Assembly: GCF_964340395.1 (NCBI RefSeq)
Contig: NC_135565.1
Span: 14,324,709 to 14,388,708, forward strand
Direction: 5' to 3'
Length of the DNA: 64,000 nt
From: Glandiceps talaboti
Lineage: Eukaryota; Hemichordata; Enteropneusta; Spengelidae
How positions within the stretch are numbered: the first letter of the stretch is position 1; each line of letters starts with the position of its first letter. The translations under genes were made by a program, and so were the position numbers. The notes under the pieces were generated by a model. The model had not been told where the DNA came from. It ran no database searches and saw only the letters and a program-made list of their open reading frames with translations. Shown piece after piece: positions 36,291 to 51,722 of the stretch.

Positions 36291-38726
36291 AAAAATATTG
36301 GGAATAATGTAATTATTGCTCATCAAGCATAATTCATGAATAAAGGGAAAGTAATGGCGACTTTGAACGTTCGACTCATCTTTCGACACCGCAAAACCAG
36401 TAACGTTAACACGGATCATCGTGACGTAGAACGACAAGGGTATGTAATCCATACTTTCCATTCAAAGACGATAGCATGGCTTGCGCATGGTATAATTAAA
36501 AGGTACATTACGTTTGCTTATTCGCTACTTTTAAATACCTTAGATACCCCTATTGTATAAGGAAAGACATTGACATATATATATCTATATATATCCGTGT
36601 TTTAAAAAATGATAATTTTGAAAACTAATTATGAATGAATGAATGAATGCTATGGAAAAGAATTTGTAATTTGGAAACGAATGTCGGTTCTAATTTTGCT
36701 TAGAGTAGCATAGAAGCTATTCAGGCACGTTTACTTTGTATACATGTATATGGCCTATTACTCATCTAACAGATTCCCTCAGTATCTATTCACTGCGTCT
36801 CACATTAATGTGGTGCTTCCATCAAAGTAATTTTACACCAATATACATTTCACCAATTGCCCAGGATTCGATCCAATGGACACTAATAACATTACAAAAA
36901 AAACGTTATGTATGTCCAATAATTTGTGAAAACCTTTGAAGTAGTTCCACATGTAATCACAAATATTTGATTAAATCGCAAGCAATTAGATTGTAAAAAC
37001 ATCATTGCAATATGTGAAAACAAATGTAGGGTTACAAACATTGCAATGAATATGTTCTAACGTGCTAAAATATATTTTCTTTCAATTTCTTATAATGTTA
37101 ATGTTAATGCATGTTTAAGCTTTCAAAAATGTACCAAATATATTGAAATGTCGACTGTATACTCTTCATTTTTAGATCTTCAATTGTAAGTTAGATTACA
37201 TTATTTCAGATTTTTAGATATTCCTAACGAGTATATTTGCAGCAGGATTTGTGCCATTTGGAGAATTAGACCAGTAACAATATTGATAGGTACATATCAC
37301 AAGTATACAATTGAAGCGAATAGAATGCAATTTCGATCTATTGAAATGGAAACGGTTTAATGCAATAAATAACTCTGCTGGTATAAAATTGGACATTCCA
37401 ATTTCTTAATTAACGCTACGCTTCCGTTTCTTCGCCCACGGCAACATGTTTCTTTTAAAAGTGTATCCTTTAATGTGTGTAATAAGACAAACAAGTTCAT
37501 CCAAATGCTCGCCGTGTCTGCCAATTAAATTGTTCATTGCGGCAATCTATCCAACCTTTAGCATTTGGAAGACACATACACCAAGCATCATAAGAGTGTA
37601 ACACTTTGTGTATGATATGAAATAAAAACTGACTACTCTGTGATCACAATAATTTGGAATTAATAATTTATAAAGACTTTCAGATCACGCATCCTATCTT
37701 AAACCATCTTTGAGAAAAAGTAACCGCTCATGATATACATAATAGTAATGTAGACAACAAACCAGTTCAATGACTTCTTAGTCGAAGAAAAAATTCTCTT
37801 TGAAACTCAGATTTAATGGATGAATGTTTTTAGCAAACAATTTACTTTGTACCTATTTTCTACTTAACAATTTGAGAGAAAGGTTTCACACTCTTGCTCG
37901 TGTCACATCGTATTCTTTAATGCACGTACTGTCGTTCTGAAACATTTAAATAACACATAGCACCCACTTATATATTCACGCTTTATCGATGAGTTATGTA
38001 CAAAAGCGTGAGATATTTATTAAAACCTGCCAAGTGTCATCGTGTCATATTGATAACCCGCCGTCTTCTTCTGTTTTCACATATCTAAGGTGTAACGCTA
38101 TGCGACTTCAAATGTTCCATTATGCATTCTATACAAGACATTAGATACTTTTATTACTGATATATAAACGATAGAATGACAAACATAACACAATTAAAAG
38201 TTCTATTATACTCGGAAATAGCATAGATGTTACAACCTTTTTAGAGTACATTAAAACATTTGCATATTATTACACCTCCTGTTATTCATTGTCATGCTTT
38301 ACTATTACTTAACACGTCGTTTGACAAATAAAATGCTACGTGATATAGGCAAGTCATTACGAGTAGACTGCTTTCAGTTGAGAACCACACTTGACATTTA
38401 TTGAACAGGTTAGAATTTACGTTGTGAAATGTATTCATTGCACTATCAGTATCTTGTGGATACAGCGCCGTCGTGTGCTTTTCCTTTTTATCTCCTATAC
38501 TTACGGTGTCTCTTCAAGGTTAGAAACCTACCACGATATTCCATAAATGGAAATAAGTATTTCAGAATAAGCGTAGTTGACGATGAATTTATATTTATAT
38601 CTTTTAATTACATGAACATTATATGAATTATGTGAACAAATCAATCCGGACTAGCTGTCGCTGGGAGATCGGCAAAGTGTGCATTTCAGAATTACGGCTT
38701 ATGACCTCCTAGTCCTTTTCACTAAG
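36291..38726. other. Unique AT-rich DNA, no gene seen
   Basis: Short AATG run near 36632-36648 and short TA-rich runs near 36570-36595. Frames up to 74 codons, unrecognised. Confidence 0.4.
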
Positions 38727-40892
<2,166 letters not shown>

Positions 40893-41262
40893 AACGTCAT
40901 CGCTAAGCTGCACACTGTGGCCACAAAGATTAGATTCTCAATATGAGATGAAATAGCTACCCGATATTTAACTATGATGGATGATGTGATGTAATGTAAT
41001 ATGATATGCCTGATACAAGCAAACTCGATAAGCTTAAAATCACTATTTGGACAGTGAAGATTAGATTTGTCAATGTGAAAATATAGCATGTGAGATAGCT
41101 AAGCAAGACTTAAATGATGAATGATGCGCTGTAACTGTAATGTGATACAGGTAATATGATACGACAGTACAATATACAATTAGTATAACAAAATTCGATA
41201 TGATGTTATTGCAAAGTGAACTTTGATCTCAAAAACAATTGCTAAACTAAGCAATATATGTG
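40893..41262. repeat. Diverged tandem duplication, period about 131 bp
   Basis: GATTAGATT at 40928 and 41059 anchors two copies. Both continue through AATAGCTA / GATAGCTA, GATGAATGATG-like and TGTAATGTAATATGATA-like sequence. A third, weaker copy follows (CAAAGTGAACTTTGAT ... TGCTAAACTAAGCAA). Confidence 0.6.
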
Positions 41263-43380
41263 AAGTGAAACTGGTCGGGTAAACTCCATTCGTGAATGAC
41301 GTTTACATAGTTTCTGCAATGACATCATTATCCTCAAACTTCTCATGACTCCAGGTTTATTTCACATTTGACTCTTGTTGTATCGTTTGTATAAAATGCA
41401 AATGCAAACGTAATGTTAAGTATCGCACTATCAAGCTACATGCTATTAGGAAATATCACAGGAATTATGTTATTGCGATTACATTCCATAACTAGTGAAT
41501 CCATGTTGACACTTGCCCTAAGCATAAACAACAAGAGATGTAAGAAACGACAGTTCGAATTTGTGTACGACTATAATTCATATTATGGTTTGACTGAAAC
41601 GAGGGGGAAAGTAGCATGATATCATTGCATAGAGTTGCAGACGGAAAATGTATTTATAAGAAAATGGATATGAGGTGCTTTATGATCATAATCTCATATG
41701 TCACGCTTTCCCTCGAGGAATATTTATGACAATATCAATTTGTTTTAGAATAGCATTGCTGCATGTAGGTGCTCAATACTTTCACTTTTCAAAATGTAGG
41801 CTTACCTTTTGATGTGTTGTAATACTGTTACATACTCAACCTTGCATTATATTCCATATTCTGTTAATGCCCCGCAGCGTCAACACGAGCGATATTGCTA
41901 TCACTTAAACAAAAATTGTTGTGCTAATAATACGAATTTATTGCTTTTAATATATTATTAAGTAAACGGTATTACTTTAAGGTATGGCTATTTCATTCAG
42001 TGCAGACCACTCTTCATTTCGAAAATTTGGTTATACTTAAATGTACAGCTGATACCTGTAGGTATGGAATATGCATTCTAAGAAAGCATTTTTGTACAAG
42101 TAAGCAGTGATAAGAAAGAAGCAAAACAGCTTTGAAAATTGTGATGAAACTCCACTCTTAAGTGTACTGTACACAGTATAAGTGAAATGTTTATTTCTAC
42201 CTTAGAGGAAGTTGTTGTTTCTTTAAAACAAAATGGCAAAACAGGTATTTTACTTTTCTATGGTGTTCATTGTCGTAAATTTCCTTCTTTCTGTGTTATT
42301 GATTTAATTCCCTATTCATATCCTATGTCACAAAATAAAGGAAACAGTCACGTATCAGCATTTATATACCAATAGAACTAAGGATATTGGAAATTCAGCA
42401 CTCTTAGCTCTGCATTCGTGCAGTTAATGAAATATCTGAGCTTGATAATGATAACAGCACAGATTTATGAAGGGTCTTTCAACAATGAATCACCATAGAC
42501 TATACAATCATAACTTCCATATACCCATATCGGTACAATGGCTTCATAAAACTTCTTCGACTCATTAGATACCATACAAAACATTGCAGCCTCGATATGC
42601 ATATGAGTAATTCACTCATATATCAAAATCTGTTTTACCAGATCCCCAATTATACAACTGAACTGACTTGACTGCATAAAACCGTTCAAAGCTAACAGTA
42701 CACAAACAAATGGACACCAATATTACCTTAGTTAAGGTTCTAGTTTGTTCAACACCTTACTTAAATATATACGGTATAGCAATATCCTGCATGGACACAA
42801 GCTGGGCAGAAAATGGGGCAGGTCGTTAGTTAAATTGACCAAAATTGGATTTGTGCTAGATTGTGACTTACACATCAATATATCAACGTGATCAATATAA
42901 TGTTAAGAAACGACAAGGTGGACAGTTTATGAACTCCAATCAACTACTCTACGGTTGGATTGGCCGAGACAATTGATTAAATACAGACATCACCGTGTAC
43001 TTACTCTATCAATCTATGGCTATTTGACAGAGAACATTTAGAAGGTAAATGAATATGACAGATCTTGTGCACTCTTCCTAATGATTCTGGTAGATGGAAT
43101 CACTTTTGACGTTTTGTCAATGTCATATCGAATGTCGGAATGCATCTCAACCGTCTGAAACTATTTCCAGTTTGTTTCATGTTTCTGTAACAGTAACAGT
43201 ATACTGATTTTATCACACTTACTAACACGACGAAGGATATTCAAACAAATACTACCTTGTTTAAAAATGAATACTAGTACATAAATGACAAAAAGAGATT
43301 CACACAAGGATGGATATGTTTAAAACAGGTCAGATGTAAATGGGTACAAAATGGCCTGAATTAAATCGTCAGCTAGGCTG
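41263..43380. other. Unique AT-rich DNA, no gene seen
   Basis: Frames up to 68 codons; no domain or RNA gene recognised. Confidence 0.4.
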
Positions 43381-43387
43381 CAACTTC

Positions 43388-43450
43388 GCAGGATTTTTCC
43401 TGTCGAAAAAGCCCGATGATGCGCGAAACTAGTCGACGGTTTCAACCATT
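43388..43450 (+). other. Possible retroelement or hammerhead-like relic
   Basis: CAGGATTTTTCCTG (43389-43402) can form a short hairpin and runs into CCTGTCGA, then an 18-base segment, then GCGAAAC (43423-43429). The spacing recalls the CTGATGA ... GAAAC core boxes of hammerhead ribozymes carried by Penelope-like and other retroelements. Two core bases differ and stem II is weak, so a decayed or chance match is likely. Confidence 0.25.
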
Positions 43451-45301
43451 TTGGTACAGAAATAATCTGACAAAATCAAGTGCAAATATCCTTTTATTAT
43501 AATACATCCGTTATTAAATGTAGTATTCACGGATTTATCGATGGCCGATATTTACGTATGCAAACTTGTTTATGTTGGAAATAATGGATCAAAACTGGGT
43601 TTAAAAAAATTATATTACTTGAAAATATCTATATATCACACATCTACGGAGAAATATACGTGCAAAACTATATGCAAATAATGTACTTATTATGCATAAC
43701 CTTTAATTTGTATACGAACATTTCGGCAATGCCTTCAAATGCGATATAAGCATTTTTGTGGCAAAACATTCATTTTGTAATATGTTTCAAATATTGTTTC
43801 ACGACGTCTCGAAGTAATGCAATACACAATATTAACAGAAAAGTAAGAACTGTCACATGATTAAAAGATGATGTTCTCATTACTCGGAAAAAAACCAGAC
43901 ATGGAATGGTGCTTGCTGTGAAAACTAGAAAGAAATAGTACACGCTGTGTTTGATTTGCCACTGTCTCCTTGTGAAGCGCCATTATCATTTTGATGAACC
44001 CAATTAAGTTAAATTACCAACAATTATCTTAGATCCAGCGTGGTTGGTGATAGACACTGATAAACCTTGTATTGTCAGTAAATCAGTGAAAGGTACTATA
44101 CAACTCAATACAACTCCAACCATTCAACTTAATCAATTAGTTAAATGGATGTTTGAAGGGATGCTGTTACCTAGCATAGCAAGGTTTATATCTCATCTAA
44201 GGTTTAATTATGTCAGTTACGTCGCTAGGGAACATGAACCGTAATTTGAAGAAAATGGACAACAATTAAATACAAAATGTAAACGATAGCACAGCTTCGC
44301 TAGAGACAGTGAGTGACGAACAGATGAACATAACGTAGTTATTAGTTAGACAGACAGACAGACACTGACTAAATACGAAGGTAGAATGTGAAATACTTCA
44401 TTACGTTCAATGCACAAAATTGGGTAGAAAAGGACGAGGCAGTGTCGAGTTGCATTGTGGACGATGCTTTCGGAATTGCAGTGATTTGAACTGACAAATG
44501 ACAATGTTCACAGTATATAACTCAGGTACTCACTTTTCGTTAATTAGAAATCCTCTCAGATTGTAACGATCGACAGGGTGACAGCAGATACAACTCCATT
44601 TACACATGGAAGTGAGTATTTGCAATGAGGTCGGTATACACATTGTTAACTGCGTGGTATGGCCTCACTGACACGTGTGTTTATTCATCTGAAGCTCACA
44701 GTTTACTAAAGCTTAATGTACTCCATCAGCAAATATTTAAAATACCACATTTTGTATTTGTGTTTGTGTTGTGCTATATAGTGATGTCGAAAGTTCGATT
44801 TCGATAGATGATGGTGAGAGAAAACTATTCACCCATCACACGAGATCATTGCGCCTGGCATTCTGCCTTCTGATTAATGATGTATGAAACAGATTTTCAT
44901 CATTATACAGCCGGTCTCTGTAATCTATCGAAAACAATAACGTTCTAAACTTAGTATTCGAAAAACGTTGTAATAATATATGTAATGTTACAGTTAATAA
45001 CTCATGTATGTCATCAAAACAGTTTGTAAATGTTGTAGCTACGTGTTTAGAGTCTCATTTCCAGATATGCATACTAGTGAGTTTGTCAAAATACTAAGAT
45101 TAAGTGGACGAATAAAATAATCTGTCATAATTACGGAATTGATATCTCGTCATAAGTCCCAATAAACATGTACACACTTTAATCTTAACACATTTAGTAT
45201 CCGAATTTGATTCAGGAACATTCTCTCTCTCTCTCCACCTGATTGGCTACCAGTCTGCCTGGCTCTATTAGGGAATTTATCAGTTAAGGTGGTTCGACTG
45301 C
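43451..45301. other. Unique AT-rich DNA, no gene seen
   Basis: Short GACA run near 44349-44364 and a CT run at 45221-45236. Frames up to 66 codons, unrecognised. Confidence 0.4.
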
Positions 45302-45412
45302 TTGCATTCCACTATCCGTTCGTTCGTTCGTTTGTTTGCATTGCACTATATGTTCATTCGTCTGCTTGCATTCCACTATCCGTCCATTTTGTTTGATTTC
45401 ACTGCATATATA
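45302..45412. repeat. Degenerate tandem repeat of TTGCATTCCACTATCCGTTC type
   Basis: Related units start near 45302, 45336, 45366 and 45393 at shrinking intervals (34, 30, 27 bases), interleaved with GTTC runs. Confidence 0.5.
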
Positions 45413-45967
45413 TTACTCTATGTTAACCATTGGAATACAAAGACGTGTACTTTAAGCAAATTGTTTGATACATTGAATACGTAGCTAGTATATATTGCAA
45501 TTTTCACTTGGAGTTACTGATTGTATACTTGAATATAAAAGTCAGTAATGAATAGAGCGTAATTCCGTAAACAGTCTGGTAATAATGTAACCATGTATGT
45601 ATTTCTAAGTGTTTTATGCCCTTGATTATAACCTAACATGCAATGCGATTGTACTTGTCTTTGTGTACCAAAGGATTAAAATAATCTAGCGTTAAGTCAC
45701 GCCACAGAGACTAGGCTACTGTTGTGTCCCTTTTTTCAATTACGTTTCAAACGAGGATATCGACAATTGCCAAAGACAGCAATTTTAGTTTGCATTGGTG
45801 TTATTTTCGGTATAGGCGTGTGACTGGTATGTGTGGGAGGTAGTAATATCAACAAACTACGTTTACAGATGTAAAGCTGAGTAAATATACATGTAAACGA
45901 AAACATAGACCGATGACAGAACATATGTTCAGTAATGATTAGTGAATTCATATAACAAATACATGTG

Positions 45968-45970
<3 letters not shown>
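45413..45970. other. Unique AT-rich DNA, nothing recognised
   Basis: Leads into the 45971 TA tract; no coding or structural signal recognised. Confidence 0.4.
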
Positions 45971-46043
<73 letters not shown>

Positions 46044-46087
46044 ACTGAGGTATAGAGCACTGTCTTAGCAGATTGATACTCACCGAG

Positions 46088-46161
<74 letters not shown>

Positions 46162-46212
46162 CTCTGCCACTGCGGTATAGAGCACTCTCTTAGCAGATTG
46201 ATACTCACCGAG

Positions 46213-46282
<70 letters not shown>

Positions 46283-46293
46283 GTGTGTGTGTG
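45971..46293. repeat. Three TA tracts separated by a duplicated 48-mer
   Basis: TA tracts at 45971-46040, 46089-46159 and 46214-46267, the last followed by GT to 46293, flank two copies of a non-TA segment at 46041-46088 and 46166-46213. The copies differ at two of 48 bases and lie 125 bp apart. Their core, GGTATAGAGCACT-x-TCTTAGCA, resembles the D-arm and anticodon loop of a tRNA (Ala-like TTAGCA loop), but a B box is absent. Tandem duplication of 48-mer plus TA tract is the simplest history. Confidence 0.75.
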
Positions 46294-47437
46294 AAAATGT
46301 GTCTGTGTTAGTAGGTGAGTAGGTGGATTTCTATGAATAGACAAGTCCAAAAATACAACTGGATACCTTCATATCTCTTGCTATCCATCAGCGATTGCAC
46401 TGTTATTTGGTTTTGACGGCGCACGTCACTATGCCCCATATGGTTGTTGCACATTCAATAATTGAATAGAAAAACACAGTTACCAAGGCAAAGTACTGAC
46501 GAAGTCAAATAGTAATTGACAACAGAAACATGATGCATTCAAATTCTTCCTACACGCAAGTAAATACATACATGTTTGGAATTTTCCAGAGTAAAATGAT
46601 GGTAATGTTGATTCAATATACTTAATCACTGTCATATAATAACCTAAAGGGTTGTGTTGTATTAAATATGGTATTACGGTTATGAATTGATTTAAGTTTT
46701 TTTTTTTGAATGGCATTTTCAGTTTTTCATTTGTTTTGTATGACTTTTGTTAGTATTTTACTGTTTGTACATTTTGTGTTCAATCCGCTTTGTTGTGTAA
46801 AGAATACTCACCCGTAGTAGCGTGACGTGCGCCTTTGAGAAATTAAATGATAAAAAACAGTAAAAGCTGTCATATTTACGGTTTTGCACACTTACTGAAA
46901 ATACTAAATTGTGCGAATTAATCGTTAAGATTATAAACTACATCAACAAGCTTTATAGAAAACACGTACTTCGTTATTACCAGATTATTTTGAATTTGAG
47001 ATTTTTATTCCGAAGATTTTGCCTATCAAAAATGACGAATTATACAATGAAAATTAAAATTAAAAACCATATCAATAAACATTGTAAAACATATGCACTT
47101 TGTTATTGTAAATGCATGTACCAAATGATGATATTTGAATCTTGTTGAATTCTGAAGTTATGGCCTAATTACCAAAAGTCATTAATAATGCAAAGTACAA
47201 GCTACGTAAACAACCTTTGTAGGACACTCTGCCTTAGTATGGTCGATGAACATGCTAAGTTGTATTGAATCTGAGGTATGCATGATGTAACCTAATTACT
47301 GAAAATCATTCTTTATGTGAATGTCTCATTACTCTTCATGTGTTTGCCAAAACCTATTCGATTAGCACGTACAAGATGTGCATGAATTGATGCAGTAGTT
47401 TTGAGGTATCATGTTCACAGATGGACAGCCAGTCAAC
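46294..47437. other. Unique AT-rich DNA, no gene seen
   Basis: Frames up to 79 codons (46909-47148). Related words (TGAATCTTGTTGAATTCTGA ... GGCCTAATTAC and TTGAATCTGAGGTAT ... TAACCTAATTACTGAAA) near 47130 and 47265 suggest another old local duplication. Confidence 0.35.
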
Positions 47438-47541
<104 letters not shown>

Positions 47542-47624
47542 GGTATATGAGGTACATGACCTGACATTCCCTTACAGGAGATAAAACTTACTATAAAACA
47601 ACATATTTGGGATGTGTTTTCACA

Positions 47625-48494
<870 letters not shown>

Positions 48495-48860
48495 TCAAAA
48501 CAAATACAGACCCATTTGATTTATCGTGATAGTCGAAAATAAACTATGGTACTGGAGGGGAAATGTGTTTCCATTACTGCTGCTTTAGAGTACAAATACT
48601 AAATATAAATAACTATTCAAAAACTTATATATATCATAAAGATAACGTCATCTTTTACAAGGACAGACCTGGTAAAAATACCATAATAGTTGAACACAAA
48701 TTATGGTCCTGGAGGGGCCAATGTATTTCAATAATGTTGCTTTAGATTAAAATACCAAATGCCAAAAACTATTCAGAACTGAATAGTTTTTCTACAAACA
48801 AAATACAGAACAAGTCAATTTGACATAATAATCGGAAACATAATTTGATGGTGTTTGTCA
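48495..48860. repeat. Diverged tandem repeat, period about 145-157 bp
   Basis: ACTGGAGGGG-type cores near 48551 and 48708 share flanks: CAAATACAGAC upstream, and TTTAGA-x-TACAAATAC-like then AACTATTCA-like downstream. A third partial copy starts near 48790 (AAAATACAGAAC ... ATAATCGGAAACATAATTTGATGG). It directly precedes the minisatellite. Confidence 0.5.
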
Positions 48861-48868
48861 ATTATCAA

Positions 48869-49606
48869 TGTTACATTTTAATTACATTGAAACATTGATT
48901 CTACCATTTAGATTGGACATTGTTGCATTTTAATTACAGTGAAACATTGATTCTACCACTTAGATTGGAAATTGTTACATTTTAATTACAGTGAAACATT
49001 GATTCTACCATTTAAATTGGAAATTGTTACATTTTAATTACAGTGAAACATTGATTCTACCATTTAAATTGGAAATTGTTACATTTTAATTACAGTGAAA
49101 CATTGATTCCACCACTTGGATTGGAAATTGTTACATTTTAATTACAGTGAAACATTGATTCTACCACTTAGATTGGAAATGGTTACATTTTAATTATAGT
49201 GAAACATTGATTCTTACCATTTAAATTGGAAATGGTTACATTTTAATTACAGTGAAACATTGATTCTTACCATTTAAATTGGAAATTGTTACATTTTAAT
49301 TACAGTGAAACATTGATTCTTACCATTTAAATTGGAAATTGTTACATTTTAATTACAGTGAAACATTGATTCTTACCATTTAAATTGGAAATTGTTACAT
49401 TTTAATTACACTGAAACATTGATTCTTACCATTTAAATTGGACATTGCTACATTTTGATTACAGTGAAACATTGATTCTTACCATTTAAATTGGACATTG
49501 TTACATTTTAATTACAATGAAACATTGATTCTCACCATTTAAATTGGACATTGTTATATTTTGATTATAGTGAAACATTGATTTTACCATTTCGATTGGA
49601 AATTGC
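48869..49606 (+). repeat. 14-copy minisatellite, unit 52 then 53 bp
   Basis: GAAACATTGAT recurs at 48889, 48941, 48993, 49045, 49097, 49149, 49201, 49254, 49307, 49360, 49413, 49466, 49519 and 49572. The first six intervals are exactly 52 bases and the last seven exactly 53. The extra base is the T in TTCTTACC (against TTCTACC). Each unit contains TTTTAATTACAGTG and most contain AAATTGTTAC. Most units differ at a few positions, and there are no unique spacers. No frame encodes a recognisable protein. Confidence 0.95.
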
Positions 49607-51403
49607 TTTAGATGTACTTTAATAAGGCCCACACATTTGATTAATGATAAGTGGTAGCTTGGTACTGATTCTGTTGTAAAACTCATCTGTTGTGTTCAGC
49701 TGAACATTTTGTACAGACATACCCACGTTTCCACTTTGTAATTCTACAGAGCTATGCTCATGCACATGCTCATGCATAGTATTTATAAATGATACAAGGC
49801 ATTTACTATTAAGTTATGAAATAATTTGAAGTGCAAGATGACTGAAGTAGTTGCACACAAACGTTCCTTTGGCGTGGTGCCATCAATAACGAATGTTGTG
49901 GCTGTTCACTGGACAGGAACAGACACATTTACAGTTTCATTTTATTAAAGTCACGACACCAGAAGAGGTTTTTTTAACCTTACAGTTTAATATCTATCGG
50001 CTTAGTAATAAAAACATACATGTATGGCAAAGTATATACTAAATAAAGGCTTCTTCTTGGATGTTTATTTTGCAACATTGAAAAGGGAAACCAAAGTATA
50101 AGCATTTCATTGGAGACAATGGTATATGGCCGGTTTCACACCTCAATAACCGTGTATAGTAAGAAATTATTACATTCAAGCTGTTTCCTTTCAATGAAAG
50201 ATTCAATGTCAGCCAAAATGACAAGTTATTTGAATGAGAGTAAATGAATGCACATTATTCTATTCAACATAAAAGTTGGAAACACATCAGCACCCAAATG
50301 GTAAAAATAATATTTCAAAAGCGCTAATGTTACAGTTTCCTTCGGAAATAATGAAAGTAGCTGCAGTATACAATAACGTTGACTCTATGTATTCATTGAC
50401 AATAACGAAGGTTGCCACATGGATATGTTTGTGATAAAGATGTATAGGTGAACTAGAGAAATGGAGTTGCAAAAAGTTTATATTTCAGAGAGACTCACAC
50501 ATTTGCATTTGTCCCTTTCAACTGTATTGACTAGCATACAGAACTGAATACAGATCATAACAATACTCACATGTACTACAGTGCATTGCTTCAAGGAAAG
50601 CTGTTGGCGTCACACGTTTATGAAAACCAGGATACCGCTTTATGTCCACTTATCCTTCTCGTTTTTATATAAATATGTAAGTCTCAAAACAATACATACT
50701 TAGGGAGTATGGTTCACGTAAATACCCGTCAGTGTAATAGAAGCCTATGACATCGTTGTGGTCTCTACAGAACACATGTCGTATAAACATGAATTTAAAA
50801 GAACCAGCTGTTTTCTGTTTATACGCTTCAGTGCCGAATGAATAGAAAGTTTACAAGAGTAATGTTAGTTTTTTCCAGTCAGCGAACACAAGGTGAACCA
50901 ACATGTTATTTGACCCAGATACTGATAATCAACACTTCAAATCAATGGAGTTGAAATAAAATTGTCATAGATTTTGAACTTCATTTATATCATCATAAGC
51001 ATAGCATTTCTTTTGAAAATTAACGCGATTCTTGTAGCCAGGTAGCTTTGAGGGAGGAGGGGGATTCTCTTATGTTGTGTGAGTATCGTATTAACACACT
51101 GACAGACGTTTGATTAGATATGGTCGCCGGGAGACAAAATGATCACTTTGACAGATGGTGAATTGAATTGCAACTAATGCCTGCAGCACGACAACCACAA
51201 CCTGTCAGGAAATAGTCGTAATGGTTCAGATAAAGAAGTATTCTTCTATATGTTGTTGACAACATGTTGTCAACGTATGACTCTGATGGCATAGAATAAA
51301 ACAGTGGTATGGAATAACACCTCAAAATCTGCAAATGTTGCAAACCGGCATTTGGCAACAAATTTGATAAGTCAAATAGAGAGCGAGTTACTGAGCGAAC
51401 GAG
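49607..51403. other. Unique AT-rich DNA, no gene seen
   Basis: Frames up to 72 codons, none recognisable. GCTCATGCACATGCTCATGCA near 49755 is a short tandem. Confidence 0.4.
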
Positions 51404-51458
51404 ATAGGTAGGTAGGTAGACAGATAGACAGATAGACAGATAGACGGACGGACGGACG

Positions 51459-51506
<48 letters not shown>

Positions 51507-51722
51507 CTAAGTAATTAGTAGATATAGGAAGCTTAGGTGGGTAGGTAAGTAAGTATGGAGGTAGATAGGTAGGCAGATAGGAGAGTACGTAAATACTAAG
51601 TAGGCAGGGTGTAGGTATGTGGGCAGGCAGGCAGGCAGGTAGGTGGATAACAATGTGGATAAGTAGGTAGGTGGGTAGATGGGTAAGTAGGTAGGTAGGT
51701 AGGTAGTAGGTAGGTAAATGTA
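51404..51722. repeat. Degenerate GGTA / GATA / GACG / GACA microsatellite
   Basis: GGTA, GACAGATA, GACG and GACA blocks to about 51507, then a heavily interrupted GGTA/GGCA tract from about 51535. Minus-strand translation is a repeat artefact. Confidence 0.9.

Noticed and set aside
45736-46185. 149-codon minus-strand frame
   Set aside because: Its first half is TA-repeat Tyr-Ile translation broken by the duplicated 48-mer; the rest shows no domain.
48869-49606. CRISPR array
   Set aside because: Units are contiguous with no unique spacers, 52-53 bp long and AT-rich; there are no cas genes and the DNA is eukaryotic. It is a minisatellite.
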